From: Capsulimonas corticalis
GTDB taxonomy: Bacteria; Armatimonadota; Armatimonadia; Armatimonadales; Capsulimonadaceae
NCBI RefSeq assembly: GCF_003574315.2
Contig: NZ_AP025739.1
Coordinates: 6,944,001-7,008,000 of the forward strand
Reading direction: 5' to 3'
Length of the DNA: 64,000 nt
The position numbers and the translations under genes were made by a program. Positions 54,395-63,355 of this stretch are shown one piece after another; the first letter of the stretch is position 1; each line of letters opens with the position of its first letter. The notes beneath the pieces are model-generated. The model was not told the origin of the DNA, searched no databases, and saw nothing but the letters and a program-made list of their open reading frames with translations.

Positions 54395-54686
54395 AGAGCT
54401 ATTTTACCCTGGCGATCTGATGTTGCGCCTTAGGCGCATTGCATCCGTTCTACACGATTGTTATCCAGGATCAAAATCTGGAAACATCTTTCTAAGCCTT
54501 AAGCCGATGGTCCGTCCCCCATTCCTAAGTCCGCCAAAAACTGTTTCTAAAATAATTCGAAACCTCGGTGCGCTTCTACTCAAAACAGCACGAATATATG
54601 GTCAGTAGGGCGATGAAACGCTGCTTGATCTACAACCTAGCAGCGCAATGCTGACCTATGATTTCAACCTTGATATGGAGACGACA
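54395..54686. other. Intergenic stretch between divergent genes
   Basis: About 290 bases; I see no gene, no LexA-type box and no hairpin of note. Confidence 0.35.
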
Positions 54687-55124
54687 ATGGCGGAACAAGT
54701 ATATTTTGGCCTTGAGGACAACATTTTTGGCATGGAGCTAATCAGAGACGCATTCAATTCATATGCCCTGCGAGCAACCATCAAGATCAATGACATTCAA
54801 TCATCGGTCTACGCGATACCGATGGACACAGAAATCAAATCGGTTCTGGCTGGTGGCGTCTTGGAGCATTACACATACCGCCTGCTGGATAATGTTTTCA
54901 TCTGGGTATCCACGGATTCGGACAATTTGCGTTTCGCCTTTGATGTGCAGGCCGCAAAAAGCGAGCACGCGACCGCCGCTGAGAACTATATTGGCTGTGA
55001 CGACAACTCCGTGCCTGGAACAGGTGATTGGTTCTCGGATGCAGCACTTTGCATCCCACGCAAGACTCTAGCAGCGGTCCTAGGCGACCACGCTACCGCC
55101 CAGAGCGAAGGAGCAAAAAAATGA
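54687..55124 (+). CDS. Soluble hypothetical protein
   Basis: 145 residues from ATG 54687, with GGAG six bases upstream (open to 54648). Mixed fold: begins AEQVYFGLEDNIFGMELIRD; IKINDIQSSVYAIPMD; ends in an Ala-rich helix. No motif recognised. Overlaps the next gene by four bases (ATGA). Confidence 0.5.
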   Translation: MAEQVYFGLEDNIFGMELIRDAFNSYALRATIKINDIQSSVYAIPMDTEIKSVLAGGVLEHYTYRLLDNVFIWVSTDSDNLRFAFDVQAAKSEHATAAENYIGCDDNSVPGTGDWFSDAALCIPRKTLAAVLGDHATAQSEGAKK

Positions 55125-55387
55125 GAACTACCGAACCATCTCGCCGCTGGTACTGGTCATGGCTGCGCGCTTATCAGGCACAGGGCGGTTTCTGCGGGGA
55201 ACAAACCTTGCGTGCCGTTTGGGAGCATTATGCCCTACCTGTATATCGCATGGGTGGATCAGCAACGGTTGCTGCATGGGCGGCGAAGACCTCTGGGAAT
55301 TTGTACAGTAACCTGATGTTTGAAAGGGAATATTCGGAGGTGGTGAAAGAGGAACTTGATGAACTATTGAAAGGCAGAGAATCGTAG
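55121..55387 (+). CDS. Small Trp/Arg-rich protein
   Basis: 88 residues beginning at the ATGA overlap, so probably co-translated with the previous gene. Begins RTTEPSRRWYWSWLRAYQAQ; helical end KEELDELLKGRES. Not recognised. A hairpin follows the stop after about ten bases. Confidence 0.45.
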   Translation: MRTTEPSRRWYWSWLRAYQAQGGFCGEQTLRAVWEHYALPVYRMGGSATVAAWAAKTSGNLYSNLMFEREYSEVVKEELDELLKGRES

Positions 55388-55398
55388 CAGCATCTGCC

Positions 55399-55431
55399 TG
55401 TGGAGGTGAGGGAATCCCCTGAGCCTCCACA
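55399..55431. terminator. Hairpin after the small gene pair
   Basis: TGTGGAGG (55399-55406) pairs with CCTCCACA (55424-55431) around a GC-rich inner part. It follows the stop by 12 bases. No T run, so the terminator call is probable only. Confidence 0.5.
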
Positions 55432-55695
55432 AGCTATTTCCGTACGATCCTTCCAGATACGCTTGGCTTCGCGCATCCACGCACGCAGCTTCGCATTGAC
55501 ACTCGGTCTTCCGCATGGCTAAGTGAGCATTCTCCCATCCAACCTCCCCCAGCACCGACAGCTCTCACAGATCGGCAGCCTAAACTCTCATCACACGAGA
55601 ATTCACGAAGATCATCAACGCCAACCCCGTTTCTCCTACCCCACCCCGCTCGCCTGCTGGTATGATGTAGTATCCTCGACCACGGGAGCATCTCT

Positions 55696-56170
55696 ATGAG
55701 CGAATCCGATCCGATCACGTCCTTTAGCGGCGAATACGCCTTCCTCTCCAACTTCTTCCGCCACCACGATCACACCCGAAGGTGAGACCTACCCCACCAA
55801 TGAGCACGCGTTCCAGGCGTTGAAAACTTTTGACGCCGCCGAACGCGAAAAGGTCTGCACCGCCACCACGCCAGCGTCGGCCAAGAGCCAGGGTAAGCGT
55901 GTGACGCTACGTGTGGGATGGGAGACCGTGAGCTTTGAAATTATGGAGCAGGTGGTGCGGGCAAAGTTTGCTGATCCTGAGTTGGCGGCGAAGCTCTTGA
56001 CCACTGGGGATCGGGAGCTTTTGGAAGGAAATACCTGGTGGGACACGACTTGGGGATGTATCAAGGGGAAAGATGGCAAGTAGAAGGGGCGGAACGAGTT
56101 GGGGAAGATTTTGATGAGCGTGAGGTCGGAACTCAATTGTCAATCATTAGAGAATATTAGGTCGCTTTGA
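55696..56170 (+). pseudogene. NADAR-family protein gene with a frameshift and an amber codon
   Basis: From ATG 55696 the frame reads ITSFSGEYAFLSNFF and then meets a TGA. One frame over it goes on as ITPEGETYPTNEHAFQALKT, then SAKSQGKRVTLRVGWE, up to TAG 56081-56083. The same frame continues beyond the TAG as KGRNELGKILMSVRSEL, the normal NADAR C-terminus. The indel lies at about 55759-55766. NADAR proteins cleave N-glycosidic bonds in ADP-ribose derivatives, and some reverse guanine ADP-ribosylation of DNA. Two lesions make the gene dead as it stands. Confidence 0.8.
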
Positions 56171-56210
56171 AAGCCAAAACATCGGATAGACTTTAAAACG
56201 AGGTTATAAA

Positions 56211-57221
56211 ATGGATGCAGCACAGACATTGTTTGAACAGTTCAAAGTGCGTGGACAGGCGTTGGTTGACGAGTTGATTGACGAAGGCACCCAGGAATCA
56301 CTCATTCTCGATTTTAAGGCCGCGCGTGAAAATAAAGCACCAATGCTCGAAGACGACCGTAAAACCCTTGCGGAAGCTATCAGTGGCTTTGCGAATTCTG
56401 ATGGCGGTATTATTGTATGGGGCGTAGATTGTAGGAAAGGGCCCCATCCTGATGACCCAGATATTGCCCAATCTAAAAAACCAATAGGCAATATCTCCAG
56501 ATGGCTATCGGACTTAAATTCTTACACTCCACAAGTCGTCTCTCCTGCGCCTATCGGGATCGAACACTTTATCATTCTGGAAGATCGTTCACAGGATAGC
56601 GGCTACGCGGTAACATATGTTCCAAAATCGGATGGTATGCCGCATATGGCTATCGCCAAGAAGAAGGATCAATACTGTTATTTCCTGCGAAGCGGAGCTT
56701 CTTTCATAAAGATGGAAGCCTACATGGTTGCAGATCGTTTTGGGAGACGACCTTCGCCACAGTTAAATCTACACGCGCGCGTCTATGTCGGAATGGAAAT
56801 GCGAAGCGGTGGCAAGCACACAAGAGAATATAAATTAGTGATTGGAATAGAGAATAACGGTCGTGGGTTAGCCGTATATCCATCGATTAGAATCCAACCA
56901 TTATCGCCTTTACAATTTTGGAAATACGGTATTGACGGCAATGGCCATCATGGATTGCCGAGGGTAAAGGACTCTGGAAGTCAAGGAGCATCACAATACT
57001 TCGCTGGTGGGATAAGCGACGTAATTCACGCGGGAACCGTTCGAGAAATCACGACCCTAATATACGAAGCTAATCTACTGGCACCCGAGCTAATATCCCA
57101 GACTAACCTCAGCATGCAATATCAATTATATTGCGACGGATTTGCTCAAAGTGGAGTGCTAGAGTTCTGTCTTGGTGACGTTCTCTCAAACGGCACCGTA
57201 ATTGCGGGAACTAATGATTAA
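56211..57221 (+). CDS. AlbA_2/Schlafen-type protein with C-terminal extension
   Basis: 336 residues. N-terminal AlbA_2 domain: ESLILDFKAARENK (about 28-41), then ALAEAISGFANSDGGIIVWGV-type text (about 53-73) and YCYFLRSGASFIKM. The last about 150 residues are a separate beta-rich domain (YKLVIGIENNGRGLAVYPSI) not recognised. This layout is frequent in defence islands as a putative nuclease or nucleic-acid sensor. It lies upstream of SMI1, DUF4209 and type I R-M genes on the same strand. Confidence 0.75.
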   Translation: MDAAQTLFEQFKVRGQALVDELIDEGTQESLILDFKAARENKAPMLEDDRKTLAEAISGFANSDGGIIVWGVDCRKGPHPDDPDIAQSKKPIGNISRWLSDLNSYTPQVVSPAPIGIEHFIILEDRSQDSGYAVTYVPKSDGMPHMAIAKKKDQYCYFLRSGASFIKMEAYMVADRFGRRPSPQLNLHARVYVGMEMRSGGKHTREYKLVIGIENNGRGLAVYPSIRIQPLSPLQFWKYGIDGNGHHGLPRVKDSGSQGASQYFAGGISDVIHAGTVREITTLIYEANLLAPELISQTNLSMQYQLYCDGFAQSGVLEFCLGDVLSNGTVIAGTND

Positions 57222-57253
57222 CATCGATATTACGGTTCACCAAAAAGATCACC

Positions 57254-57844
57254 ATGACCACCATTAACACCTCCTGGGAACGTATCGAAGCTTGGCTCGG
57301 CCAAAACGCCCCCGACATCCTCGCTGGCTTGGCTTCAGGCGCAACGGACGCTGAAATCGATGCAGCGGAAAAAGTGCTGGGTGTGGAGTTTCCAGACGAT
57401 ATCCGCGAATCCTATAAGCGCCACAATGGTCAGATACGCGACAAGAACTACATTGCCATCGGAGGCCCACTGTACGACTATCACGATCTGCTGCCTCTCA
57501 ACGGCATCGCTATGGACTGGCGTGTGTGGAATAACTTACTTGTCGCTGGCACCTTTGATGACATTGATAGCGATCCATCTCCTGGGATCAAAACCGATTG
57601 GTGGAACGCCAAGTGGATTCCGCTCACCAGCAACGGCTCTGGCGACCACTATTGTATGGACCTCGATCCTGCGCCAGGCGGGATCGTTGGCCAGATCATC
57701 ACAATGTGGCATGACGCGCCTGAGCGCGAAGTAGTTGCTCGGAGTTTCGGGGAGTGGATAGCGCAGTTGGCGCAGGATTTGGAAGATGGGCGGCAGGTGT
57801 ACTCGGAGGAGTATGGCGGCATCGTGAGCGTAGATGATCTTTAA
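57254..57844 (+). CDS. SMI1/KNR4-family protein
   Basis: 196 residues. The family core is clear: GATDAEIDAAEKVLGVEFPD, then DIRESYKRHNGQ, GDHYCMDLDPAPGGIVGQI and a C-terminal helix (SFGEWIAQLAQDLEDG). SMI1/KNR4 proteins serve as immunity proteins in many polymorphic toxin systems, or as structural partners. No toxin gene is adjacent, so it may be an orphan immunity gene in this island. Confidence 0.88.
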   Translation: MTTINTSWERIEAWLGQNAPDILAGLASGATDAEIDAAEKVLGVEFPDDIRESYKRHNGQIRDKNYIAIGGPLYDYHDLLPLNGIAMDWRVWNNLLVAGTFDDIDSDPSPGIKTDWWNAKWIPLTSNGSGDHYCMDLDPAPGGIVGQIITMWHDAPEREVVARSFGEWIAQLAQDLEDGRQVYSEEYGGIVSVDDL

Positions 57845-57896
57845 AACACAAAACGGCCGTCTAAAATCGAGTACCACTATAGATTAAGGAACCATC

Positions 57897-59777
57897 ATGC
57901 CAATCTCCGTCGACAGCTTAACAATAGAAGATTTCACTAATTCAAGATGGCGCGAAGTGGTCGTCGAAGCGAAGAACCGTGACTGCGCTGACTATACCTT
58001 CGCCTTCAGTATAAAAGCCGACGAGGCTCAGGCTGCTGGCGACGAAAAGCGACGCGACTTATTCGCTATGTTAAGTGCCTTGACTTCTATGTGGATCGAC
58101 ACTGATGATGCCTCCGATCCTCTGAAACCACTCTGGAACTCGAACAGCGTAAACAGTCATGTCACCACAAATTTTGCCTCTGCATCGGATTATCTAACTT
58201 CCATTCTTCCGCATGTCAATGATCCTGAGCTCAAGGCGCGAATTGCGGATGTGATTTGGCTGTGCAAGCGTGACTATAAAGTGGGACGTGAAGCGTCCAT
58301 AGCATATATGAATGCCGCAGAAATTGACGCTGACCGTGGCGGCGTCGATCCGATTTCTCGTCTTGAACGAGCCATTGATCTTGCCGCACGCGCAAATCAC
58401 CACGATTTATTAGCAGACATCACCAAACACATTGAGACAGGATTAACAACGTTTGATGGAACTGAGGCTTCCGACATTCCAGCGTGTTTGATGAAGTTAC
58501 TCCAGAAACGGAAAGCAGGTGATCCAGGTCAATACGCTGCTCTTGCGGAAACATTCGCGCTTGCTGCTGAAAGTCGCGGCGACTGGCACAGCGCCCGTGC
58601 ATACTGGGACATTCAAGCGAACTGGTATGGCATCGCCCAAGATGATGAAAGGGCGCATTCGGCTCGTTTGCATAGCGCTGAGACGTTCGTGGTCGAAGCA
58701 GAGGCAAGGATAGCCAGCGGCGAGTCTCAAAGCCACATGATTGGCGCGCATTTTATGGAGAAGGCAATTCATGCCCTCCGCGCCGTTGGGGGTCAGCAGG
58801 AGCGAATTGCCGAGTTGCATCGTCGCCTTCTCGATCATCAAGAACATGCCGTTTCTGAGATGGGAACAGTCTCCTTCGAAGAGGACGCCACCGAAATAGT
58901 CACACTGGCCATGAGCCGCGTCGCAGATAAATCTCTTTATGACGCGATTTTTGCCTTGGCTCTCATCGCACGCTCTCCATCGGTGGAAACCCTGAAGGAA
59001 CAAGCGCAATGGCAACGTGTCAATTCCATCGCAAGTCTGATCCCGATGAGACATATAAATGCAATGGGACGGACTGTGGCTCGAAATGATCCTCCCGAGG
59101 ATGGTGAGAGCCACGATGAGGCAAACCTACGCCTGGAAATGTACCATTGCGCTAACCAGGGGCGGTCCATAAATGCGCAAGCACTGATCGAGCCCGCTCG
59201 ATTGCAAATACTCCGCGAACACACCGTTCGCTTCGATGACTTGATGGCCATCGTACAGAATAATCCATTCATACCGCCTGGCCGCGAAAAGTTTTTCGCT
59301 CGTGGCCTACAGGCGGGTTTTAGAAGCGATTTCGCTACAGCGATTCATTTGCTTATACCGCAAGTGGAGAATTCGATAAGATATGTCCTTGAACAACAAG
59401 GAGTGATTACGTCGGGCCTAGATCATGAGGGAATTCAGGATGAGCGAGACCTCAATCGCACACTTCGACTTCCCGAGTTCGCTGGCCCCTTGATGGCCAC
59501 ATTAGGCGAAGACCTTGTGTTTGACCTACGGGGTCTTCTGATCGAGCGGCATGGAGCAAACTTGCGAAACGATACTGCCCATGGCCTGCTTGATTACAGC
59601 AGTTTCTACTCCTACCCTTGCTTATACTTTTGGTGGCTGACACTTCGACTTTGCTGTATGCCTGTAATAACGGCCCTACGTCAACAAAGCGAGCAAGTAG
59701 CAGATACGTCCGACGCGCCTACTGAAGACCACAATAATCAGGACGGGGGTTCTGGGGAAGGCGTCCAGCCAGAATGA
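57897..59777 (+). CDS. DUF4209-like HEPN protein 1
   Basis: 626 residues, mostly helical. The C-terminal about 180 residues match DUF4209: GREKFFARGLQAGFRSDFAT, LLIPQVENSIRYVLEQQGV, LGEDLVFDLRGLLIERHGAN, then LRNDTAHGLLDY. RNDTAH is an R-x4-H motif as in HEPN RNases. The N-terminal about 440 residues are a helical repeat-like region with no known motif. It overlaps the next gene by four bases (ATGA). Neighbours suggest an antiviral role; that is inference. Confidence 0.7.
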   Translation: MPISVDSLTIEDFTNSRWREVVVEAKNRDCADYTFAFSIKADEAQAAGDEKRRDLFAMLSALTSMWIDTDDASDPLKPLWNSNSVNSHVTTNFASASDYLTSILPHVNDPELKARIADVIWLCKRDYKVGREASIAYMNAAEIDADRGGVDPISRLERAIDLAARANHHDLLADITKHIETGLTTFDGTEASDIPACLMKLLQKRKAGDPGQYAALAETFALAAESRGDWHSARAYWDIQANWYGIAQDDERAHSARLHSAETFVVEAEARIASGESQSHMIGAHFMEKAIHALRAVGGQQERIAELHRRLLDHQEHAVSEMGTVSFEEDATEIVTLAMSRVADKSLYDAIFALALIARSPSVETLKEQAQWQRVNSIASLIPMRHINAMGRTVARNDPPEDGESHDEANLRLEMYHCANQGRSINAQALIEPARLQILREHTVRFDDLMAIVQNNPFIPPGREKFFARGLQAGFRSDFATAIHLLIPQVENSIRYVLEQQGVITSGLDHEGIQDERDLNRTLRLPEFAGPLMATLGEDLVFDLRGLLIERHGANLRNDTAHGLLDYSSFYSYPCLYFWWLTLRLCCMPVITALRQQSEQVADTSDAPTEDHNNQDGGSGEGVQPE

Positions 59778-61675
59778 AGATCGTGATAACAGCTACGGGG
59801 CTAACTCAAGAAGACTTTGTGCGCTCAGGCTGCAACGAGGCAATTTCAAGTAGCCCACGACACTGGATCAGTGATTACTTGGGAGCTTTAAATGGACGGA
59901 TGGCGGACGCAACAGGTGAAGACGATGAGCAAACCGTCAAAGTCTGTCGCGTCTTATATGCGTTGTTAGCTTCAAGGCCGCAGTGGGAGACGCGTAGAAC
60001 TCCAGCCGAAGAAACAGATCATTTGGAAACATATGAGTTCGATGAAACGGTCTTCTCCTTTCTGGCTCAAGTGCTCACGCAAATTTCTGACGACGAGACA
60101 CGAGGCCGTGCGGCGGATTTGCTCTATCAGCGCAGCATCGACACTCGGGGCAGACGAGACATTGACGCCGCAAGAATAGCTATCCGTTCTTACCTGCTTG
60201 AAGCATCCCGTCACCAGACATATAGATTGCATTGGACACCAGCCTTCAAACGGATCGAGCGCTCTCTCGGTATCGCTAATGAAATTCGCGATGCTGCCTT
60301 GAAGCAAGAAATCATCGCCCATATTGAAAGCACGATTTTCCCACAAATACAACCTGATGGTGTACCGAGCCTTGAAACTTTGGCGGCGAACATCAAAATC
60401 GATATCCTCTCTCGCTATCCCATTGTGCTCATGGACCTCATGTTTCGTTCAAAGGAAGGCACCCCTGATCGATATGGTCCTCTGGCCGAACAGTACGCTT
60501 ATGGCATGCGACAAGGCCAACATCGAGAACTAGAGCGCGAATATCTTGAAATCGCATCAAAATATTATCGACGTGCAAGAAACCGCGAGCGTGAACTGAC
60601 AACACGAGAGCGCAGTGCAGATTCTTCAATAGAAGAAGCGAAAAACTTTGTAGCGCGCAATCCCACATTGCCCCATTTATATATCATAGCCGAAGACAGA
60701 TTGATGGACGCTATCCGAGCACTCAAGACCGCCAATGGGATCGCAAAAGAGTATGGCTTTCTCCAAGATGAATCTCGTCTCGAAGAACGTATAGATAAAG
60801 TACGTCGCCAGCATCTTGATTATCAGCAAAGGGGTATGGCGGCATTTGTTCCAAGCTATAAGTCAAATGCATATGATGCTGGCCCAATGTTGGCAAGATT
60901 TGAAGGAATATCCAAATTAGATGCAATTTCGACCTTGGCAGCGGTGCCGCTACGCTCCAAAGATGACTTTGAGCAAATAGTAGGCGAAATGGTTACTAGA
61001 GACCCAATGTTTTCACACTTCGGTCCTGTTGTTAGGGAGCATAATGGACATATTGCAGCGCAAACGAAAGATACAACAGCGAATAGCATAACATGGCCAT
61101 GGGTATGCAGTGTTGCCGTAGAATCTTATGAAGATGAATTTAACGAATATCTGGGTCCTATTATCGATCATACAATAAGGAATCACGCGATAATCATAGA
61201 CGATGTTGCTTCCGTTGTGCAAGGCAGTTATTTTATTCCAGATGGTCGCGCACTATTTTTCATCAAGGGTCTGCTTGCAGGATTCAGGTACGATGTTTCC
61301 ATGGCGGTACACCTTCTCGCCCCACAAATCGAACACGCGTCTCGCATCGCCATTCGTAATTTGATCAGTTCCGACATTCATCTAACGAAAGCACATGGCC
61401 AGATGCTGTCCGACCCTGAAGCGCCTTCGCTTCCACAGGCCCTTCAAGAGCCTGCCTATGCGGAGATGCTGTCAAGCGTACTGGGTGAAGAGATCGTTTT
61501 TACACTTCGCGTCATTCTGGTTGAGCGCTTTGGCGGCAACCTTCGCCATCGCGCAATGCATGGCCTTGCTACGGACGGCGAACTCAACGGTCCATTGTGC
61601 TGGTACTTCTGGTTTGTCGTCCTCAAAATATGCTGTATGACCATCCCGAGCCCTGACAAAGCAACGAACGAATAG
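59774..61675 (+). CDS. DUF4209-like HEPN protein 2
   Basis: 633 residues; ATG overlaps the stop of its paralogue. Same layout and length: helical N-terminal about 450 residues, then ALFFIKGLLAGFRYDVSMAV, LLAPQIEHASRIAIRNLIS, LGEEIVFTLRVILVERFGGN and LRHRAMHGL. RHRAMH keeps the R-x4-H pattern. The two are diverged duplicates, kept as a tandem overlapping pair, which suggests a heteromeric complex. hsdM starts about 120 bases downstream on the same strand. Confidence 0.7.
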   Translation: MKIVITATGLTQEDFVRSGCNEAISSSPRHWISDYLGALNGRMADATGEDDEQTVKVCRVLYALLASRPQWETRRTPAEETDHLETYEFDETVFSFLAQVLTQISDDETRGRAADLLYQRSIDTRGRRDIDAARIAIRSYLLEASRHQTYRLHWTPAFKRIERSLGIANEIRDAALKQEIIAHIESTIFPQIQPDGVPSLETLAANIKIDILSRYPIVLMDLMFRSKEGTPDRYGPLAEQYAYGMRQGQHRELEREYLEIASKYYRRARNRERELTTRERSADSSIEEAKNFVARNPTLPHLYIIAEDRLMDAIRALKTANGIAKEYGFLQDESRLEERIDKVRRQHLDYQQRGMAAFVPSYKSNAYDAGPMLARFEGISKLDAISTLAAVPLRSKDDFEQIVGEMVTRDPMFSHFGPVVREHNGHIAAQTKDTTANSITWPWVCSVAVESYEDEFNEYLGPIIDHTIRNHAIIIDDVASVVQGSYFIPDGRALFFIKGLLAGFRYDVSMAVHLLAPQIEHASRIAIRNLISSDIHLTKAHGQMLSDPEAPSLPQALQEPAYAEMLSSVLGEEIVFTLRVILVERFGGNLRHRAMHGLATDGELNGPLCWYFWFVVLKICCMTIPSPDKATNE

Positions 61676-61798
61676 CATCAAGTCGCTAACTACAGCCTCG
61701 CAGCCCATCATCACTGGGCACGACGAAATACAGAGGAATTCCACGCTCAGTTGGTTAACCCTATCAAGCAATTTTAGATTTGAAAGTAATGAGTACGT

Positions 61799-63355
61799 AT
61801 GCCAGCCAATACCACCGAAATCGAGAAGCGCCTCTGGGACGCCGCCGATGAATTTCGCGCCAATTCGGACCTTAGGTCATTTGAATATTCTGTTCCTGTC
61901 CTAGGCTTGATCTTTCTCAAATACGCAGATAGCAAGTTTCAGAAGGCCGAACAAGAACTAAAGGCTAACGCAAGTAGCCGTCGCGTGGTCGGGAAAATCG
62001 ATTATCAAGCGCGTGGTGTCTTATTTTTGCCTGCTGAAGCTCGCTTTTCGCGGCTTCTCACTTTGCCCGAGGGAGAAGATATAGCTAAAGCGATCAATGA
62101 AGCCATGAAAGCTATCGAGAATGAAAACGAAGAACTCAGGGACGTGCTGCCCAAAACATATAATCGTCTCGACAACTCGATGCTCGTCACGCTTCTCCGC
62201 AGTTTCAACTCCGTGCCGCTAGATATCGAAGGAGACGCTTTCGGAAAGATTTACGAATACTTTCTCGCGCGATTTGCTCTTTCCGAAGGGCAAAAGGGAG
62301 GTGAGTTCTTCACCCCAACATCATTGGTCAAACTTATCGTTGAAATTATTGAACCATATGAAGGTCGTATCCTTGATCCTGCTTGCGGATCAGGCGGTAT
62401 GTTTGTTCAGAGCGCGAATTTCGTGGCGAGACACAAAAGCAGCCCAGACTCTAAGATTAGTATCTACGGCCAAGAAAAGGTTATGGAGACAGTTCGTCTC
62501 GGTAAGATGAACTTGGCGGTTCATGGGCTGTCTGGCGATATCCGTCAGTCGAACACCTACTATGAAGATGTGCATCGCTGTGTCGGCAAGTTCGACTTTG
62601 TCATGGCAAATCCACCATTCAATGCAAATAGCGTGGATAAGGAACGCATCAAAGACGACCCACGCTACCCCTTCGGCATCCCTAAGGCCGACAACGCTAA
62701 CTACCTCTGGATCGAGAACTTCTACAGCGCCCTGAACGAAACTGGCCGCGCAGGCTTCGTCATGGCCAACTCCGCGAGTGATGCTCGCGGCACCGAGCTT
62801 GAAATCCGTAAACACCTCATCCAGACAGGTGCTGTGGACGTGATTGTCTCCATCAGCTCCAACTTCTTCTACACCGTCACGCTTCCCTGTACTCTCTGGT
62901 TCTTTGATCGAGCCAAGGAACGTAACGAGCGCAAAGAGAAAGTGCTATTTATTGACGCACGACATATCTACAACCAGATCGACCGTGCCCATCGTGACTT
63001 CAGGCCAGAAGAGATTGAATTTCTGGCCAATATTGTTCGCTTGTATCGTAATGAGGAGCTCGAAACTGAAAATGGCAGTGAGCAACTTATAAAGCAACAC
63101 TTCCCAAGTGGCGACTATGCCGATGTTCTTGGTCTATGCAAGCTGGAAACAATTTCTAAAGTAGAGGAACAGGGCTGGAGCCTTAATCCTGGTCGCTATG
63201 TGGGCGTGACAGCACGAGTGGCGGATGAATTCGTATTTGTGGAACGTCTGGAAGAGTTGAACGAAGAGTTAGAAGTGCTAAATGCTGAGGCACGAGAATT
63301 AGAAGACAATATTGCTAGGAACATAATGCACCTGCTAGAAGGGTCAGCGTTATGA
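61799..63355 (+). CDS. hsdM: Type I restriction-modification DNA methyltransferase subunit
   Basis: 518 residues. HsdM N-terminal helical domain ([36 protein letters not shown]), then the N6-adenine methyltransferase core: [17 protein letters not shown], AdoMet-binding [12 protein letters not shown], and catalytic NPPF in [12 protein letters not shown]. The C-terminal coiled region reads [20 protein letters not shown]. It methylates adenine in the site read by HsdS. The hsdS gene overlaps its stop by four bases. Confidence 0.97.
   Translation: MPANTTEIEKRLWDAADEFRANSDLRSFEYSVPVLGLIFLKYADSKFQKAEQELKANASSRRVVGKIDYQARGVLFLPAEARFSRLLTLPEGEDIAKAINEAMKAIENENEELRDVLPKTYNRLDNSMLVTLLRSFNSVPLDIEGDAFGKIYEYFLARFALSEGQKGGEFFTPTSLVKLIVEIIEPYEGRILDPACGSGGMFVQSANFVARHKSSPDSKISIYGQEKVMETVRLGKMNLAVHGLSGDIRQSNTYYEDVHRCVGKFDFVMANPPFNANSVDKERIKDDPRYPFGIPKADNANYLWIENFYSALNETGRAGFVMANSASDARGTELEIRKHLIQTGAVDVIVSISSNFFYTVTLPCTLWFFDRAKERNERKEKVLFIDARHIYNQIDRAHRDFRPEEIEFLANIVRLYRNEELETENGSEQLIKQHFPSGDYADVLGLCKLETISKVEEQGWSLNPGRYVGVTARVADEFVFVERLEELNEELEVLNAEARELEDNIARNIMHLLEGSAL

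Noticed and set aside
53879-54433. Plus-strand frame of 184 codons over the HMCES gene
   Set aside because: The opposite strand has all HMCES landmarks; this frame has none.
54395-54686. Search for a LexA-type operator before the HMCES gene
   Set aside because: No CGAAC-N4-GTTYG or near match was seen, so SOS control of this gene is not claimed.
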